Positions 1 to 8,234 of a DNA stretch of 44,600 nt are shown here, piece by piece. This DNA is from Bacillota bacterium. Its GTDB lineage: Bacteria; Bacillota; Bacilli; Alicyclobacillales; SLC66. The stretch covers positions 1 to 44,600 of the forward strand of contig JAJYOE010000011.1 of NCBI GenBank assembly GCA_021785975.1. Reading direction: 5' to 3'. Positions within the stretch are counted from its first letter, which is position 1; each line of letters starts with the position of its first letter. Made by a program: the position numbers and the translations under genes. The notes under the pieces are model-generated. The model had not been told where the DNA came from and did no database searches. It was given only the letters and a program-made list of their open reading frames with translations.

Positions 1-1328
1 TGTTCTTCAATGAGTCTGGACTTGACTTCAAGTGTCGCGTCTTTGGTATATTCAGCAATTTTTTCACCAACGATACGTCCGGCCACAACTGTCTCAGCCA
101 GCGAGTTTCCGCCTAGGCGATTGAATCCGTGCAGGTCCCAACAGGCAGATTCGCCGAGCGAGAAGAGATTTTCAAGACCGTATACTTTGCCATCTTTATT
201 GGTGCGGATACCGCCCATCGTATAGTGCTGGGTAGGACGAACAGGAATCAGTTCCTTGACAGGGTCAATCCCAGCAAATGTACGAGCGATGGTGGAAATT
301 TCACGTAAATAGGTGTTGATGCGATGTTCACCCAAATGGCGAATATCGAGCCAAACGTGCGGCCCATAAGGACTGTCCACGCCATGACCAGCACGGATAT
401 GTTGCATGATCCGGCGGGAAACCACGTCGCGAGAAGCCAGTTCCTTGTATTTCGGCTCGTAGTCTGGCATAAAGCGATATCCGTCTTTGTCTAGCAAATG
501 ACCACCTTCACCGCGGGCGCCTTCTGTGATCAGGATCCACGAAGGAACCATGCCTGTGGGGTGGAATTGGATGGCTTCCATGTTGCCAAGCGGAATGACA
601 CCGGAATTCAAAGCCATTGCCACGCCGCCGCCATCATTGATGACCGCATTGGTGGATGCTGCATATAAACGGCCAAATCCGCCGGTTGCAATGACTGTCG
701 TCTTGGCAATGTATACATGGATTTCTCCATCGCGAAGACTCCTTGCCACCACGCCGTAACATCTCTCTCCGTCATGGATCAATTCGACGGCTTCCATGCG
801 GTCATGAACAGTAATCCCGAGCTTAATCACGATGCTATCCATCGTGTAAAGCAACGTGTGACCTGTTCCGTCAGCGGTATAGCAAGTCCTCCATTTTGCC
901 GTTCCACCAAAGTTTCTGGCGTTAATCAATCCCACTTTTTCTGGGTCTTCTACAATTTCTGTTCCTTCATACATGCGCTTCTCATTGCGGACACGAGACC
1001 AGGGAACTCCCCAATGCGCCATTTCCCGAACAGCAATAGGGGCCGTATTGACGAACATTCTGGCCACATCCTGCTCACATCCCCAGTCGGAGCCTTTGAC
1101 CGTGTCGTACATATGGACGTCCGGATTATCTCCTTTACCCATCGCGGTGTTCCCAAGGGATGCCTGCATTCCTCCTTGCGCAGCAGAGCTGTGAGAACGG
1201 CGAGGAGGAATTAAACTCAAAATAATTACATTATGTCCCGCTTCAGCGGCAGAAACGGCAGCGCGCTCTCCAGCAAGACCAGCGCCGACGATGAGCACAT
1301 CAGTAGTTGTTATGTCATATGAATTCAT
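1..1328 (-). CDS. sdhA: succinate dehydrogenase/fumarate reductase flavoprotein subunit (partial, 3' end outside window)
   Basis: Flavoprotein that interconverts succinate and fumarate on the cytoplasmic side of the membrane complex. I translated 442 codons from the minus strand; the frame runs off the window edge, so the C-terminus is missing. An N-terminal FAD-binding motif (VLIVGAGLAG, residues 11-20) is followed by RSHSSAAQGG with His46, the expected covalent FAD attachment site. Substrate and catalytic motifs follow: QFHPTGM, RGEGG, LASRDVVSRR, QHYTMGG and HGFNRLGGNS. The details (AAQGGMQASLGN, GSDWGC, WRTCYTADGTGHT) match the Wolinella succinogenes fumarate reductase type as I remember it, better than the Bacillus SdhA type. 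The ATG overlaps the stop of the cytochrome b gene by 4 bp (ATGA), so the two are translationally coupled. An iron-sulfur subunit gene is expected beyond position 1. The direction of the reaction in vivo cannot be told from sequence. Confidence 0.93.
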   Translation of the reverse strand, partial: MNSYDITTTDVLIVGAGLAGERAAVSAAEAGHNVIILSLIPPRRSHSSAAQGGMQASLGNTAMGKGDNPDVHMYDTVKGSDWGCEQDVARMFVNTAPIAVREMAHWGVPWSRVRNEKRMYEGTEIVEDPEKVGLINARNFGGTAKWRTCYTADGTGHTLLYTMDSIVIKLGITVHDRMEAVELIHDGERCYGVVARSLRDGEIHVYIAKTTVIATGGFGRLYAASTNAVINDGGGVAMALNSGVIPLGNMEAIQFHPTGMVPSWILITEGARGEGGHLLDKDGYRFMPDYEPKYKELASRDVVSRRIMQHIRAGHGVDSPYGPHVWLDIRHLGEHRINTYLREISTIARTFAGIDPVKELIPVRPTQHYTMGGIRTNKDGKVYGLENLFSLGESACWDLHGFNRLGGNSLAETVVAGRIVGEKIAEYTKDATLEVKSRLIEE

Positions 1329-1975
1329 GCCACTCCACCTCCAGCAACCTTAAGCGTAAGAAATACGCCAAGGGTGACAAAACCAATTGCGAGCATCAAT
1401 AAGGTAACTACGCCAAGCACGCGATCCAATCGGTGCCGGTTGACGAATCCCCATTTCACAAAAATGCGGTACAGGCCGACACTCGCATGATATTCAGACA
1501 TTAACAGAAGAACCGCATAAAAAATCAAAAAACCTGGATTATCAATACGGCCTTTCGATAAGGTAACGCTGATCCCGCCATAGGTCACGGCGACAATATG
1601 GATAAATGCAAAAAGCAAAATACCAAACCCTGTAACAATCTGAAACAACCAGGACCACGTGTCCTTATGGCGAATTAATTTGGCGTGTCGCCAAGCCACT
1701 TTCTGCTCTGCCCAACGGGCTGGAAGATGCCTCATGATCGCACCAATGTGCGCCGCAAAAATGAAGATTAATACCACCACGGTGACAGGCAATAACTCAT
1801 ATTTATCCATAAAGCTTGCCAGCGCACCGAACGAACTTTGACCGAGCAGGATGGAAGCCACAAATACCATATGAGTCCATAAAAACAAAACCAGAAGCAG
1901 ACCGCTTACCATCTGAACCATTTCGACAATAAAGTCTGTTCTGATACTCTTTGTTAAAGCCTTTTGCAAATACAT
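1325..1975 (-). CDS. sdhC: succinate dehydrogenase/fumarate reductase cytochrome b subunit, diheme Wolinella-like type
   Basis: Membrane anchor that carries heme b and exchanges electrons with menaquinone. The 216 residues form about five hydrophobic helices. Four histidines sit where diheme QFR cytochromes carry axial ligands: His35 (LWTHM), His76 (FAAHIG), His126 (FIHIV) and His163 (SEYHASVGLYR). Glu161, two residues before the last His, matches the position of the E-pathway glutamate of the Wolinella enzyme (family knowledge). I start at the ATG at 1975, not the in-frame ATG at 1993, because the Shine-Dalgarno AAAGGAG lies just after the upstream ATG and 8 nt before this one. The gene leads an sdhCA(B) operon. 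Two promoter candidates lie upstream. Confidence 0.9.
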   Translation of the reverse strand: MYLQKALTKSIRTDFIVEMVQMVSGLLLVLFLWTHMVFVASILLGQSSFGALASFMDKYELLPVTVVVLIFIFAAHIGAIMRHLPARWAEQKVAWRHAKLIRHKDTWSWLFQIVTGFGILLFAFIHIVAVTYGGISVTLSKGRIDNPGFLIFYAVLLLMSEYHASVGLYRIFVKWGFVNRHRLDRVLGVVTLLMLAIGFVTLGVFLTLKVAGGGVA

Positions 1976-2046
1976 ACATCCATCTCCTTTCATGCAAAGA
2001 CAAAACTGGGCTCCCCCAGTAGTTATTTCGATTCAGTATGCATCAA

Positions 2047-2055
2047 ATTATAGCA
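2047..2055 (-). promoter_or_regulatory. extended -10 promoter candidate for sdhC
   Basis: On the minus strand TGC-TATAAT forms an extended -10 element about 70 nt before the sdhC start. No good -35 is seen. It is the weaker of two candidates for this operon. Confidence 0.4.
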
Positions 2056-2183
2056 CGCATGCTGTAACCGTTTACGAAAAACCATAATATAGTATGGAAT
2101 CAAAAGGAGTTACAAAAATAAATGTATAAAATTCCCTCCTTAGCATTGCTCATATTGTGCAAAAAGTATCAATCTCTTTGTAA

Positions 2184-2213
2184 ATTGTACCGATTGTGAA
2201 TTCAGCATGTCAA
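2184..2213 (-). promoter_or_regulatory. sigma-A type promoter candidate upstream of sdhC
   Basis: On the minus strand a perfect TTGACA is separated by 18 nt from TACAAT. It begins 6 bp after the hom stop codon, giving a leader of about 200 nt before sdhC. I see no terminator between hom and this promoter, so readthrough from metX-hom is also possible. Confidence 0.55.
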
Positions 2214-2218
2214 GGCAT

Positions 2219-3553
2219 TTAGGATATCGCTTCTGACAAGTGTGTTACTACTTTCTTGTTTTCGTAAGAAATTTCCCCTTGATAAGGAAGAACCAGCCAG
2301 TGGTGAAAATGATTCTCCATCAGCCAATGAGACAAATCAATCGCCGAAACTGGCACCAACATCATCCAATCATCACTCGCAGCATGCTCATCGCCTAACA
2401 CCACTAGTTGCCGCTTAGCATCTTCAATTAATGAAAAGTTCTGTACGAACTTCTCCATGAAATTTTCATTTTTATGAGGATCATTTTTTATCCGCAAATA
2501 GCTCCAGGCGACGGACGCGTCTCCTTGATTAGATGAAGTGTTGGGCATCCAGGGTTCAATAGGCTTCCTGATTCGAGGGCTTTCCGACTGCAAAATCGCC
2601 ATAACATCTTCAATCACCGCACTGGCCGTCGGCATTTCTCCTGCTCCTTTGCCAACTAACAATAAATCCCCCACCACATCAGCGTGAATGAGCACTGCAT
2701 TAAATTCATCACGGATACCAGCAAGCGAATCACTATTTGGAATCATTTGAGGTCCCACGCTTAGAGTGACTGAATGGCCATCATAGCTTCCCTCTGCCAC
2801 CAGTTTGATCGTGCTGTCCATCTTTTTCGCCATAGTCATATCCATCGCTTTGATCTCGGTGATCCCCTGCCTTTGCACTTGCAATTCTTCCGAGATTACC
2901 GGAAAAGCCATTGAAGCCAGAATCATCAGCTTATAGGATGCGTCATACCCTTCCACGTCACTTGTAGGATCAGCTTCCGCAAATCCTGCGGCCTGAGCCT
3001 GCGCCAGCGCACTTTCAAATGAACTCCCTTGTTCCGCCATCTGAGTCAGAATGTAATTGCAGGTACCATTGAGGATTCCACGCAACGAGGAGACGCGATT
3101 GGCACTCAAATACGCCTGCAGCGTCCTGATGACAGGGATGCCACCGCCAACGCTTGCCTCGTAGAGTAGGTGCGCCTGATGGTCAGTGGCAATCTGCAAC
3201 AGTTCCTGCCCACGCTTAGCAAGCAGTTCCTTGTTCGCTGTCACCACATGCTTGCCTGATTGTAGCGCTTTTTTGACAAGAATATACGCCGGGTCGAGCC
3301 CCCCCATGACTTCCACCACAATATGAATGTCAGGATCGTCTACAATAAGGCTTCCCTCTGTGATCAGTTGCAAAGCATCGACCTCAACCCTGCGTTCTTT
3401 CTCTATATCCTTGACAAGTACTTTATTAATTTCAATGGAAACGCCAAGTTGAGATAAAATATGCCCGCTGTTCTCCCTCAGTGCTTTCACCACGCCGGTC
3501 CCAACAGTCCCAAGTCCTAACAGCCCAATTTGAACCTTTCGAATCTTCTCCAT
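2219..3553 (-). CDS. hom: homoserine dehydrogenase
   Basis: Reduces aspartate semialdehyde to homoserine with NAD(P)H, the branch point to methionine and threonine. The 444-residue protein starts with a nucleotide-binding glycine motif (GLLGLGTVGTG, residues about 10-20). Catalytic-domain motifs follow, including ANKELLA, GILNGTCNYIL and the FAEADPTSDVEGYDA segment. The last 95 or so residues occupy the place of the usual ACT regulatory domain and start like one (YLRI), but the DxPGVL ligand loop is not visible, so allosteric control may be altered. The gene follows metX by 38 nt and shares its SAM-riboswitch transcript, which ties this copy to methionine supply. ATG start; the Shine-Dalgarno is weak (AGAAAGAAG). 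Confidence 0.95.
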   Translation of the reverse strand: MEKIRKVQIGLLGLGTVGTGVVKALRENSGHILSQLGVSIEINKVLVKDIEKERRVEVDALQLITEGSLIVDDPDIHIVVEVMGGLDPAYILVKKALQSGKHVVTANKELLAKRGQELLQIATDHQAHLLYEASVGGGIPVIRTLQAYLSANRVSSLRGILNGTCNYILTQMAEQGSSFESALAQAQAAGFAEADPTSDVEGYDASYKLMILASMAFPVISEELQVQRQGITEIKAMDMTMAKKMDSTIKLVAEGSYDGHSVTLSVGPQMIPNSDSLAGIRDEFNAVLIHADVVGDLLLVGKGAGEMPTASAVIEDVMAILQSESPRIRKPIEPWMPNTSSNQGDASVAWSYLRIKNDPHKNENFMEKFVQNFSLIEDAKRQLVVLGDEHAASDDWMMLVPVSAIDLSHWLMENHFHHWLVLPYQGEISYENKKVVTHLSEAIS

Positions 3554-3591
3554 CCGTACACTTCTTTCTTCTGTTGACTGCGCAATTGTGA

Positions 3592-4677
3592 TTAAAGTAA
3601 ACCTTCTATCAGGTCCCGTAATTGGTCAAATTCGATCAAAAACGCATCGTGACCAAACGGACTGTGAAGGTGTGCGTACCTGGCATTCACCCCGCACGAT
3701 TTCGCCAATTCAACTGCCTGAATGAGATCATTCGGGGGGTACAACAGATCATTGTCAATGCCCACCCAGAGCAACTCCGCACGAATACTCGACAACGCCG
3801 CAGATAACCCTCCTCGGAATCTGCCGATGTCATGCGAATCCATTGCACGCAGCAACGTCAAATACGACTGCGCGTCAAAGCGTTTGACCAGCTTGTCGCC
3901 TTGATAGCGCAGATAGCGATTGACCTGAAATTCGCCATCCTCCGTCTCTCTAGCAAACCTTTCCTTGAACAGCGCAGCGGTTCGATACGTGATCATTCCC
4001 AGCATTCTTGCCACACGCAAGCCCTGGTCGGGGAATTTCCCCGACCTAAGGTAATTACCCCCATCATAATTCGAATCGCTAATAATTGCTTGCCTCATCA
4101 CGTCATTATAAGCGATTCCCATTGTTGAAAATTCAGGATCGGCCGCAATCACTACTGATTTTCTTATCATATCAGGGTACATAATCGCCCATTCCAGGGC
4201 CTGCATCCCCCCCATGGAACCACCGATGACCATTTCTATCTGAAGAACATTCAAATGATCCGCCAGCGCTTTTTGCACGCTGACCATGTCGCGAATCGTA
4301 ATTTCCGGAAAATCCGCCCCATATGCTTTTTCCTTATCTGGTTTTAAGCTGGCAGGTCCTGTTGAACCGGCGCATCCGCCGAGCACATTTGAACTCACCA
4401 CAAAATACCTCTCGGTGTCGATCGCTTTTCCCGGGCCGATCAGTGCACCCCACCACCCAGGGCGATCATCACTATCTGCAGCATGGGCATCGCCAGTGAG
4501 GGCATGGCATAATAATATTGCATTATCACCAGACGCACTCAACGCCCCGTATGTTTCATAGGCGATATTCACATCCGATAAAACTATACCCGATTCTGTC
4601 ACAAATTCCTTCAATGTCCACGTTCCAACCTGTGAGCGGGGCAATTTCGGAGCGTTCGCCAGTTGCTGATCGAGCAT
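3592..4677 (-). CDS. metX: homoserine O-acetyltransferase
   Basis: Transfers an acyl group from CoA to homoserine, the first committed step of methionine synthesis. The 361 residues have an alpha/beta hydrolase fold. The nucleophile Ser154 lies in GGSMGGMQALEWA, the Asp is in the GIDNDLLYPP segment (about residue 307) and the His is in SPFGHDAF (about 340). The early CHALTGDAHA segment and the RYFVVSSNVLGGC segment are family hallmarks. ATG start with an upstream GGGAGG. It is the first gene after a SAM-I riboswitch and terminator and is followed by hom, so both should be repressed by high SAM. Acetyl versus succinyl specificity is inferred from the family name only. Confidence 0.95.
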   Translation of the reverse strand: MLDQQLANAPKLPRSQVGTWTLKEFVTESGIVLSDVNIAYETYGALSASGDNAILLCHALTGDAHAADSDDRPGWWGALIGPGKAIDTERYFVVSSNVLGGCAGSTGPASLKPDKEKAYGADFPEITIRDMVSVQKALADHLNVLQIEMVIGGSMGGMQALEWAIMYPDMIRKSVVIAADPEFSTMGIAYNDVMRQAIISDSNYDGGNYLRSGKFPDQGLRVARMLGMITYRTAALFKERFARETEDGEFQVNRYLRYQGDKLVKRFDAQSYLTLLRAMDSHDIGRFRGGLSAALSSIRAELLWVGIDNDLLYPPNDLIQAVELAKSCGVNARYAHLHSPFGHDAFLIEFDQLRDLIEGLL

Positions 4678-4710
4678 GACATCCCCAGCCTCCCAAAAAG
4701 AAAATCAATC

Positions 4711-4735
4711 AAAAAACCCCTCAATTTTGAGGGGC
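4711..4735 (-). terminator. riboswitch-controlled intrinsic terminator of metX
   Basis: On the minus strand CCCCTCAAAATTGAGGGG folds into a 7-bp stem (CCCCTCA/TGAGGGG) with a 4-nt loop, followed by TTTTTT. It lies between the SAM aptamer and the metX start. CCCTC of its 5' arm can pair with GAGGG at the end of aptamer P1 as an antiterminator. Confidence 0.9.
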
Positions 4736-4755
4736 ATTGGTTTATACAACCTACC

Positions 4756-4875
4756 CTCTCATCTTTCAGAACCTCTGGTTCTGCTGGAATTGGCACCTTT
4801 CCTTGATCTCGCTATTCGATCAAAGACGGTTGCCGGGCTTCTTCGGGCCAGTCCCTCCGCCGCTCTAGATAAGAG
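4756..4875 (-). promoter_or_regulatory. SAM-I (S-box) riboswitch aptamer
   Basis: The minus-strand RNA has the S-box core in order. P1 is formed by CTCTTATC (4868-4875) pairing with GATGAGAG (4756-4763). It is followed by AGAGCGGCGGAGGGACTGG, then CCCGAAGAAGCCCGGCAACC, AAGGTGCCAATTCCAGCAGA and the closing TGAAAGATGAGAG. This is a SAM-binding aptamer of the class known to terminate transcription when SAM is high. A terminator lies 20 nt downstream. It controls metX and hom. Confidence 0.96.
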
Positions 4876-4899
4876 ATATCCGATTATTAAGTTGTAGGA

Positions 4900-4928
4900 A
4901 ATTTAGCATAGGTTGATCAAACTGTCAA
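4900..4928 (-). promoter_or_regulatory. promoter of the SAM riboswitch-metX-hom operon
   Basis: On the minus strand TTGACA, 17 nt, TAAATT, with TGC before the -10 (extended element). The expected start lies about 20 nt before the riboswitch P1 stem, as needed for a full aptamer. Confidence 0.8.
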
Positions 4929-4941
4929 TAGACGGTGGCAC

Positions 4942-6717
4942 TCACTCTGCTGCTAGGTGAGCAAGAATATTTTTCGCCATCTTATCGCCAATTCCCGCTT
5001 TGCGGAATTCCTCAATGGGAGCCTCGCGCATCTCTTTGACGCTCGCAAAGTGTTTTAAAAGTTGCTTCCGCCTCGCTTCGCCCACGCCTGGTATGTCATC
5101 AAGCACGCTGTGTAGGGCACTCTTTTTGTGAGTATCGCGGTGAAACGTGATGGCAAAGCGGTGCACTTCATCCTGGATTCGTTGCAACAAATGAAATGCA
5201 GGTGAGCCAGGATCGAGTGGAACCGGGTCTGATTCATCGCCAAAAAAAAGCTGGCTGGTGCGGTGTCTGTCGTCTTTTGCAAGCCCGCATACGGGAATCT
5301 CGAGCGACAACTCGTTTTGCAAGACATCGAGTGCCGATGAAATCTGCCCTTTTCCACCATCCACGACAATCAGGTCGGGCATTTTTCCATTTTCCCGCAA
5401 AAGCCTGATATACCTGCGCCTGATCACTTCTTTCATGGACGCATAATCATCTGGCCCCTCAACGGTCTTGATGCGGAATTTGCGGTACGATTTACGGTCT
5501 GGTTGACCATCTGCAAAGACCACCATTGCAGCAACAGGGTCCACACCCTGAATATTCGAGTTATCAAACGACTCGATTCGATGTAGCGCGTCAAGTCCAA
5601 GCACATTGGCAAGTTCCTGCATCGCGCTGATCGTCCGGGATTCGTCTTTCTCCATGATGCGAAACTTCTCTTCCAGCGCCACCCTGGCATTGCTGATGGA
5701 AAGGTGAACCAGGTCCTTCTTTTTTCCGCGTTGTGGCGTCATAATCGCAGCGCCCAAAAACTCTTTCAGACCCTCCGTGTCCACCCCGTCCTGCAGCCAA
5801 ATTTCCTTTGGGATGTCCGGATTGTCATAGTAATACTGAGCGATATACGAAGCAGCATCCTCTTCTAGACTCTGATAATGCCTGAAAATAGCTGCCGAGC
5901 GCTCCACCATCTTGCCCTGACGCATAATGAACACTTGCACGCTCAAATATCCGCGGTCTGCATAAAACCCGAACACATCGCGATTGATGCGATCCGCAAG
6001 CGTAACCTTCTGAGTCTCCATGACCTGATTGATTTGAGTGATCAGATCCCTAAGCTCAGCCGCCCGCTCAAAGTTCATCTGTGCCGCCAGGTCTTCCATT
6101 TGCCTCGTAAAGTCCTTGATGATGTCCTTATAGCCGCCGTTCATGAACTGGGTGATGTCTTTTTTAATCTCCTGATACTTCTCCTGGTCAACCGTAAATT
6201 CGCATGGTGCCAGACATTGCCCGATATGATAATAAAGACACACTTTATTTTTGATCGTTCGGCATTTTCGCAGTGGATACAAACGCTCAAGAAGCCTTTT
6301 GGTCTCTGCTGCCGCCCCACCACTCGGATAAGGTCCAAAATACGTTCCCTTATCCTTTTGTACCTTTCTCACAATTTCTAGTCGGGGATGTTCATCACCG
6401 GTGATTTTAATGTAAGGATAGGTTTTATCGTCGCGAAGCATGATGTTAAAATGCGGCGAATAGTGCTTAATCAGGTTACACTCCAGCACCAGCGCTTCTG
6501 CCACCGTGTCCGTGACGATATACTCAAAGTCCGCTATTTTTGACACCATTCGTGCAGTCTTGGAGTCGTGCGATCCTGTAAAATACGAACGCACCCTATT
6601 CTTTAGCACCTTGGCCTTGCCCACATAAATCACTTGTTGGTGCTCATCTTTCATCAAATAACAGCCAGGCCGTTCGGGAACATACGCCAGCTTTGCGCGA
6701 AGTTCTTCCCACGTCAC
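4942..6717 (-). CDS. uvrC: excinuclease ABC subunit C
   Basis: Dual-incision nuclease of nucleotide excision repair, acting with UvrA and UvrB. The 591 residues show the N-terminal GIY-YIG domain (RPGCYLMKDEHQQVIYVGKA, residues about 16-35), the zinc-independent Cys cluster region (RKCRTIKNKVCLYYHIGQCLAPC), a UVR domain near residues 200-235, the RNase H-like C-terminal nuclease (SFDNSNIQG, IVVDGGKGQ) and terminal helix-hairpin-helix repeats (IPGVGEARRKQLL). The start is GTG with GGAGG 9 nt upstream; no in-frame ATG is better. It follows the SPFH gene by 18 nt and probably belongs to the same transcript. Confidence 0.97.
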   Translation of the reverse strand: MTWEELRAKLAYVPERPGCYLMKDEHQQVIYVGKAKVLKNRVRSYFTGSHDSKTARMVSKIADFEYIVTDTVAEALVLECNLIKHYSPHFNIMLRDDKTYPYIKITGDEHPRLEIVRKVQKDKGTYFGPYPSGGAAAETKRLLERLYPLRKCRTIKNKVCLYYHIGQCLAPCEFTVDQEKYQEIKKDITQFMNGGYKDIIKDFTRQMEDLAAQMNFERAAELRDLITQINQVMETQKVTLADRINRDVFGFYADRGYLSVQVFIMRQGKMVERSAAIFRHYQSLEEDAASYIAQYYYDNPDIPKEIWLQDGVDTEGLKEFLGAAIMTPQRGKKKDLVHLSISNARVALEEKFRIMEKDESRTISAMQELANVLGLDALHRIESFDNSNIQGVDPVAAMVVFADGQPDRKSYRKFRIKTVEGPDDYASMKEVIRRRYIRLLRENGKMPDLIVVDGGKGQISSALDVLQNELSLEIPVCGLAKDDRHRTSQLFFGDESDPVPLDPGSPAFHLLQRIQDEVHRFAITFHRDTHKKSALHSVLDDIPGVGEARRKQLLKHFASVKEMREAPIEEFRKAGIGDKMAKNILAHLAAE

Positions 6718-6735
6718 CCCATCATTCCTCCAGCA

Positions 6736-7701
6736 TTACGATTCTGATGTTGTTTCATTTCCTCCAGTTGCTTTGAACATGCTGCTCATGGAGCCAATGG
6801 ACGCCATGACACCGACTGCATCCGTCGGGACAAAAATCGTATTCGAGGTCCCCTGCGCCATTGATTTTAACGCCTCAAACGATTGAAATGCTAGCATTTG
6901 TTCGGTCAAACCGGCGGTGGAAATCAGTTCGATGCGGTTTCTCTCCGCGTTCGCCACAATCTTGATACTCTCCCCATTGCCGTTCGCCTCAAGGATCAGG
7001 GCCTGCTGAACGCCTTCTGCCCGGCGAATGTTGGCTTCCTTTTCCGCTTCGGCGCGAAGGATCACCGCTTGTTTTTCCCCTTCCGCGCGAAGAATGGCCG
7101 CCTGCCGTTCGCCTTCGGCCTGTAAGATATTGGCGCGCTTCTCCCGCTCCGCTTTCATTTGTTTTTCCATCGAATTCTGGATTTCAAGCGGTGGCTGGAT
7201 GTCGATGATCTCCACTCGATCAATGCGAACGCCCCATGTCTCAGTCACTTCGTCGAGTGACTTGCGCAGTTCAAGGCTGATGCGGTCGCGACCGGAGAGC
7301 GTCTCGTCGAGTTCCATGTGACCCACGACTTGACGGATGTTAGAAGCGGTGATGTTTTGTATCCCGTTCACGAAATTTTGAATATTATAGGTAGCTTGTT
7401 TAGGATCAATCACAGTATAGAAAAAGACGGTTTCAATTAAAATCTTCACATTATCCTTCGTGATGACCTCTTGTTTTGGGATCAACACTTGTTGCGTGCG
7501 CAAATCCAAATTTCTCACTACTCGGTCGATAAAAGGCACGATTAGGTTCAAGCCCGGATTCAGCGCTTTATGAAATTTCCCCAGTCGCTCCACAATCGAT
7601 ACACTTTGCTGCGGGATGATGCGAACGGAGCGCACGATGATCATAATCACGATGATTACGATGATGAGTAAAACAATATAACCAATAATGCTTCCCAGCA
7701 T
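6736..7701 (-). CDS. SPFH/stomatin-like membrane scaffold protein (slipin/QmcA type)
   Basis: 321 residues. One N-terminal transmembrane helix (about residues 3-25) is followed by an SPFH/band 7 domain (VSIVERLGKFHKALNPGLN onward). Then comes a long charged, Ala/Glu-rich coiled coil with ERQAAILRAEGEKQAVILRA-like repeats (about residues 185-240), and a C-terminal segment that probably aids oligomerisation. Such proteins form membrane microdomain scaffolds; the exact client is unknown. The ATG is 8 nt after GGAGG, which overlaps the end of the nfeD-like gene. The NfeD-SPFH pair is a classic conserved operon, here with pspA close upstream. Confidence 0.9.
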   Translation of the reverse strand: MLGSIIGYIVLLIIVIIVIMIIVRSVRIIPQQSVSIVERLGKFHKALNPGLNLIVPFIDRVVRNLDLRTQQVLIPKQEVITKDNVKILIETVFFYTVIDPKQATYNIQNFVNGIQNITASNIRQVVGHMELDETLSGRDRISLELRKSLDEVTETWGVRIDRVEIIDIQPPLEIQNSMEKQMKAEREKRANILQAEGERQAAILRAEGEKQAVILRAEAEKEANIRRAEGVQQALILEANGNGESIKIVANAERNRIELISTAGLTEQMLAFQSFEALKSMAQGTSNTIFVPTDAVGVMASIGSMSSMFKATGGNETTSES

Positions 7702-7702
7702 G

Positions 7703-8146
7703 CTATATCCCTCCTTCTGGCAGTAAACTTTCCACGATCACTTGTGTGGTCTCCACGGCTGCGATACGCACAAATTCATCTTTCTGAAAACCCAAATCCC
7801 GAGAAACGCCCTTGGCACTCCATACCTCTCCACGAATTTTTACGAGCCCACTTCCACCAGGCGTCCAGCCTTCGATAACCTGCGCCTGCTCGCCGACCAA
7901 CTCATCCACGCGCGACTTGAATCGCGAAGGGCGATTCCTCCAACGCGCGCTGATTCGCCACGTACCCACTAATAATAGAAGAGATAAAACGACAAAAAAG
8001 CCCACCTGCCATTCGATCACGGGAACAAGAAGTCCAAATATTCCCGTTAGAAAAGCAGAAATAGCAATCCAGAGCAAAATGAAGGTCATGGAGAAAAGTT
8101 CAATCGCACCAATAAGCAACGCAAATACAATCCAGGCAATGAACAT
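7703..8146 (-). CDS. NfeD-like membrane protein
   Basis: 147 residues with two or three hydrophobic helices in the first 70 residues (FIAWIVFALLIGAIELFSM and FLTGIFGLLVPVIEWQVGFF), then a basic linker and a C-terminal OB-like beta domain (VDELVGEQAQVIEGWTPGGS, GLVKIRGEVWSAKG). This is the NfeD C-terminal fold. It partners SPFH proteins in membrane organisation. Its stop (TAG) lies in the ribosome binding region of the SPFH gene, consistent with translational coupling. ATG start with AAGGGG upstream. Confidence 0.88.
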   Translation of the reverse strand: MFIAWIVFALLIGAIELFSMTFILLWIAISAFLTGIFGLLVPVIEWQVGFFVVLSLLLLVGTWRISARWRNRPSRFKSRVDELVGEQAQVIEGWTPGGSGLVKIRGEVWSAKGVSRDLGFQKDEFVRIAAVETTQVIVESLLPEGGI

Positions 8147-8175
8147 GGCATTAGCCCCTTCACCAACTCAACTGA

Positions 8176-8206
8176 GAGAAAAACAGGGCCGGTCAAAACC
8201 AGCCCT
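8176..8206 (-). terminator. intrinsic terminator after pspA
   Basis: On the minus strand AGGGCTGG-TTTTGA-CCGGCCCT folds as an 8-bp stem followed by GTTTTTCTC. It separates pspA from the nfeD-SPFH-uvrC unit, which would then need its own promoter or readthrough. Confidence 0.75.
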
Positions 8207-8234
8207 ATGTTGTATCCATCCAGCCATTCGTCCA

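Noticed and set aside
717-1214. 165-codon plus-strand open frame
   Set aside because: Antisense to the well-supported flavoprotein gene; no ribosome binding site or family match.
2131-2140. GGAGG-like ribosome site in the sdhC leader
   Set aside because: No start codon follows at a usable distance.
5878-6381. 167-codon plus-strand open frame
   Set aside because: Antisense shadow inside uvrC with no domain.
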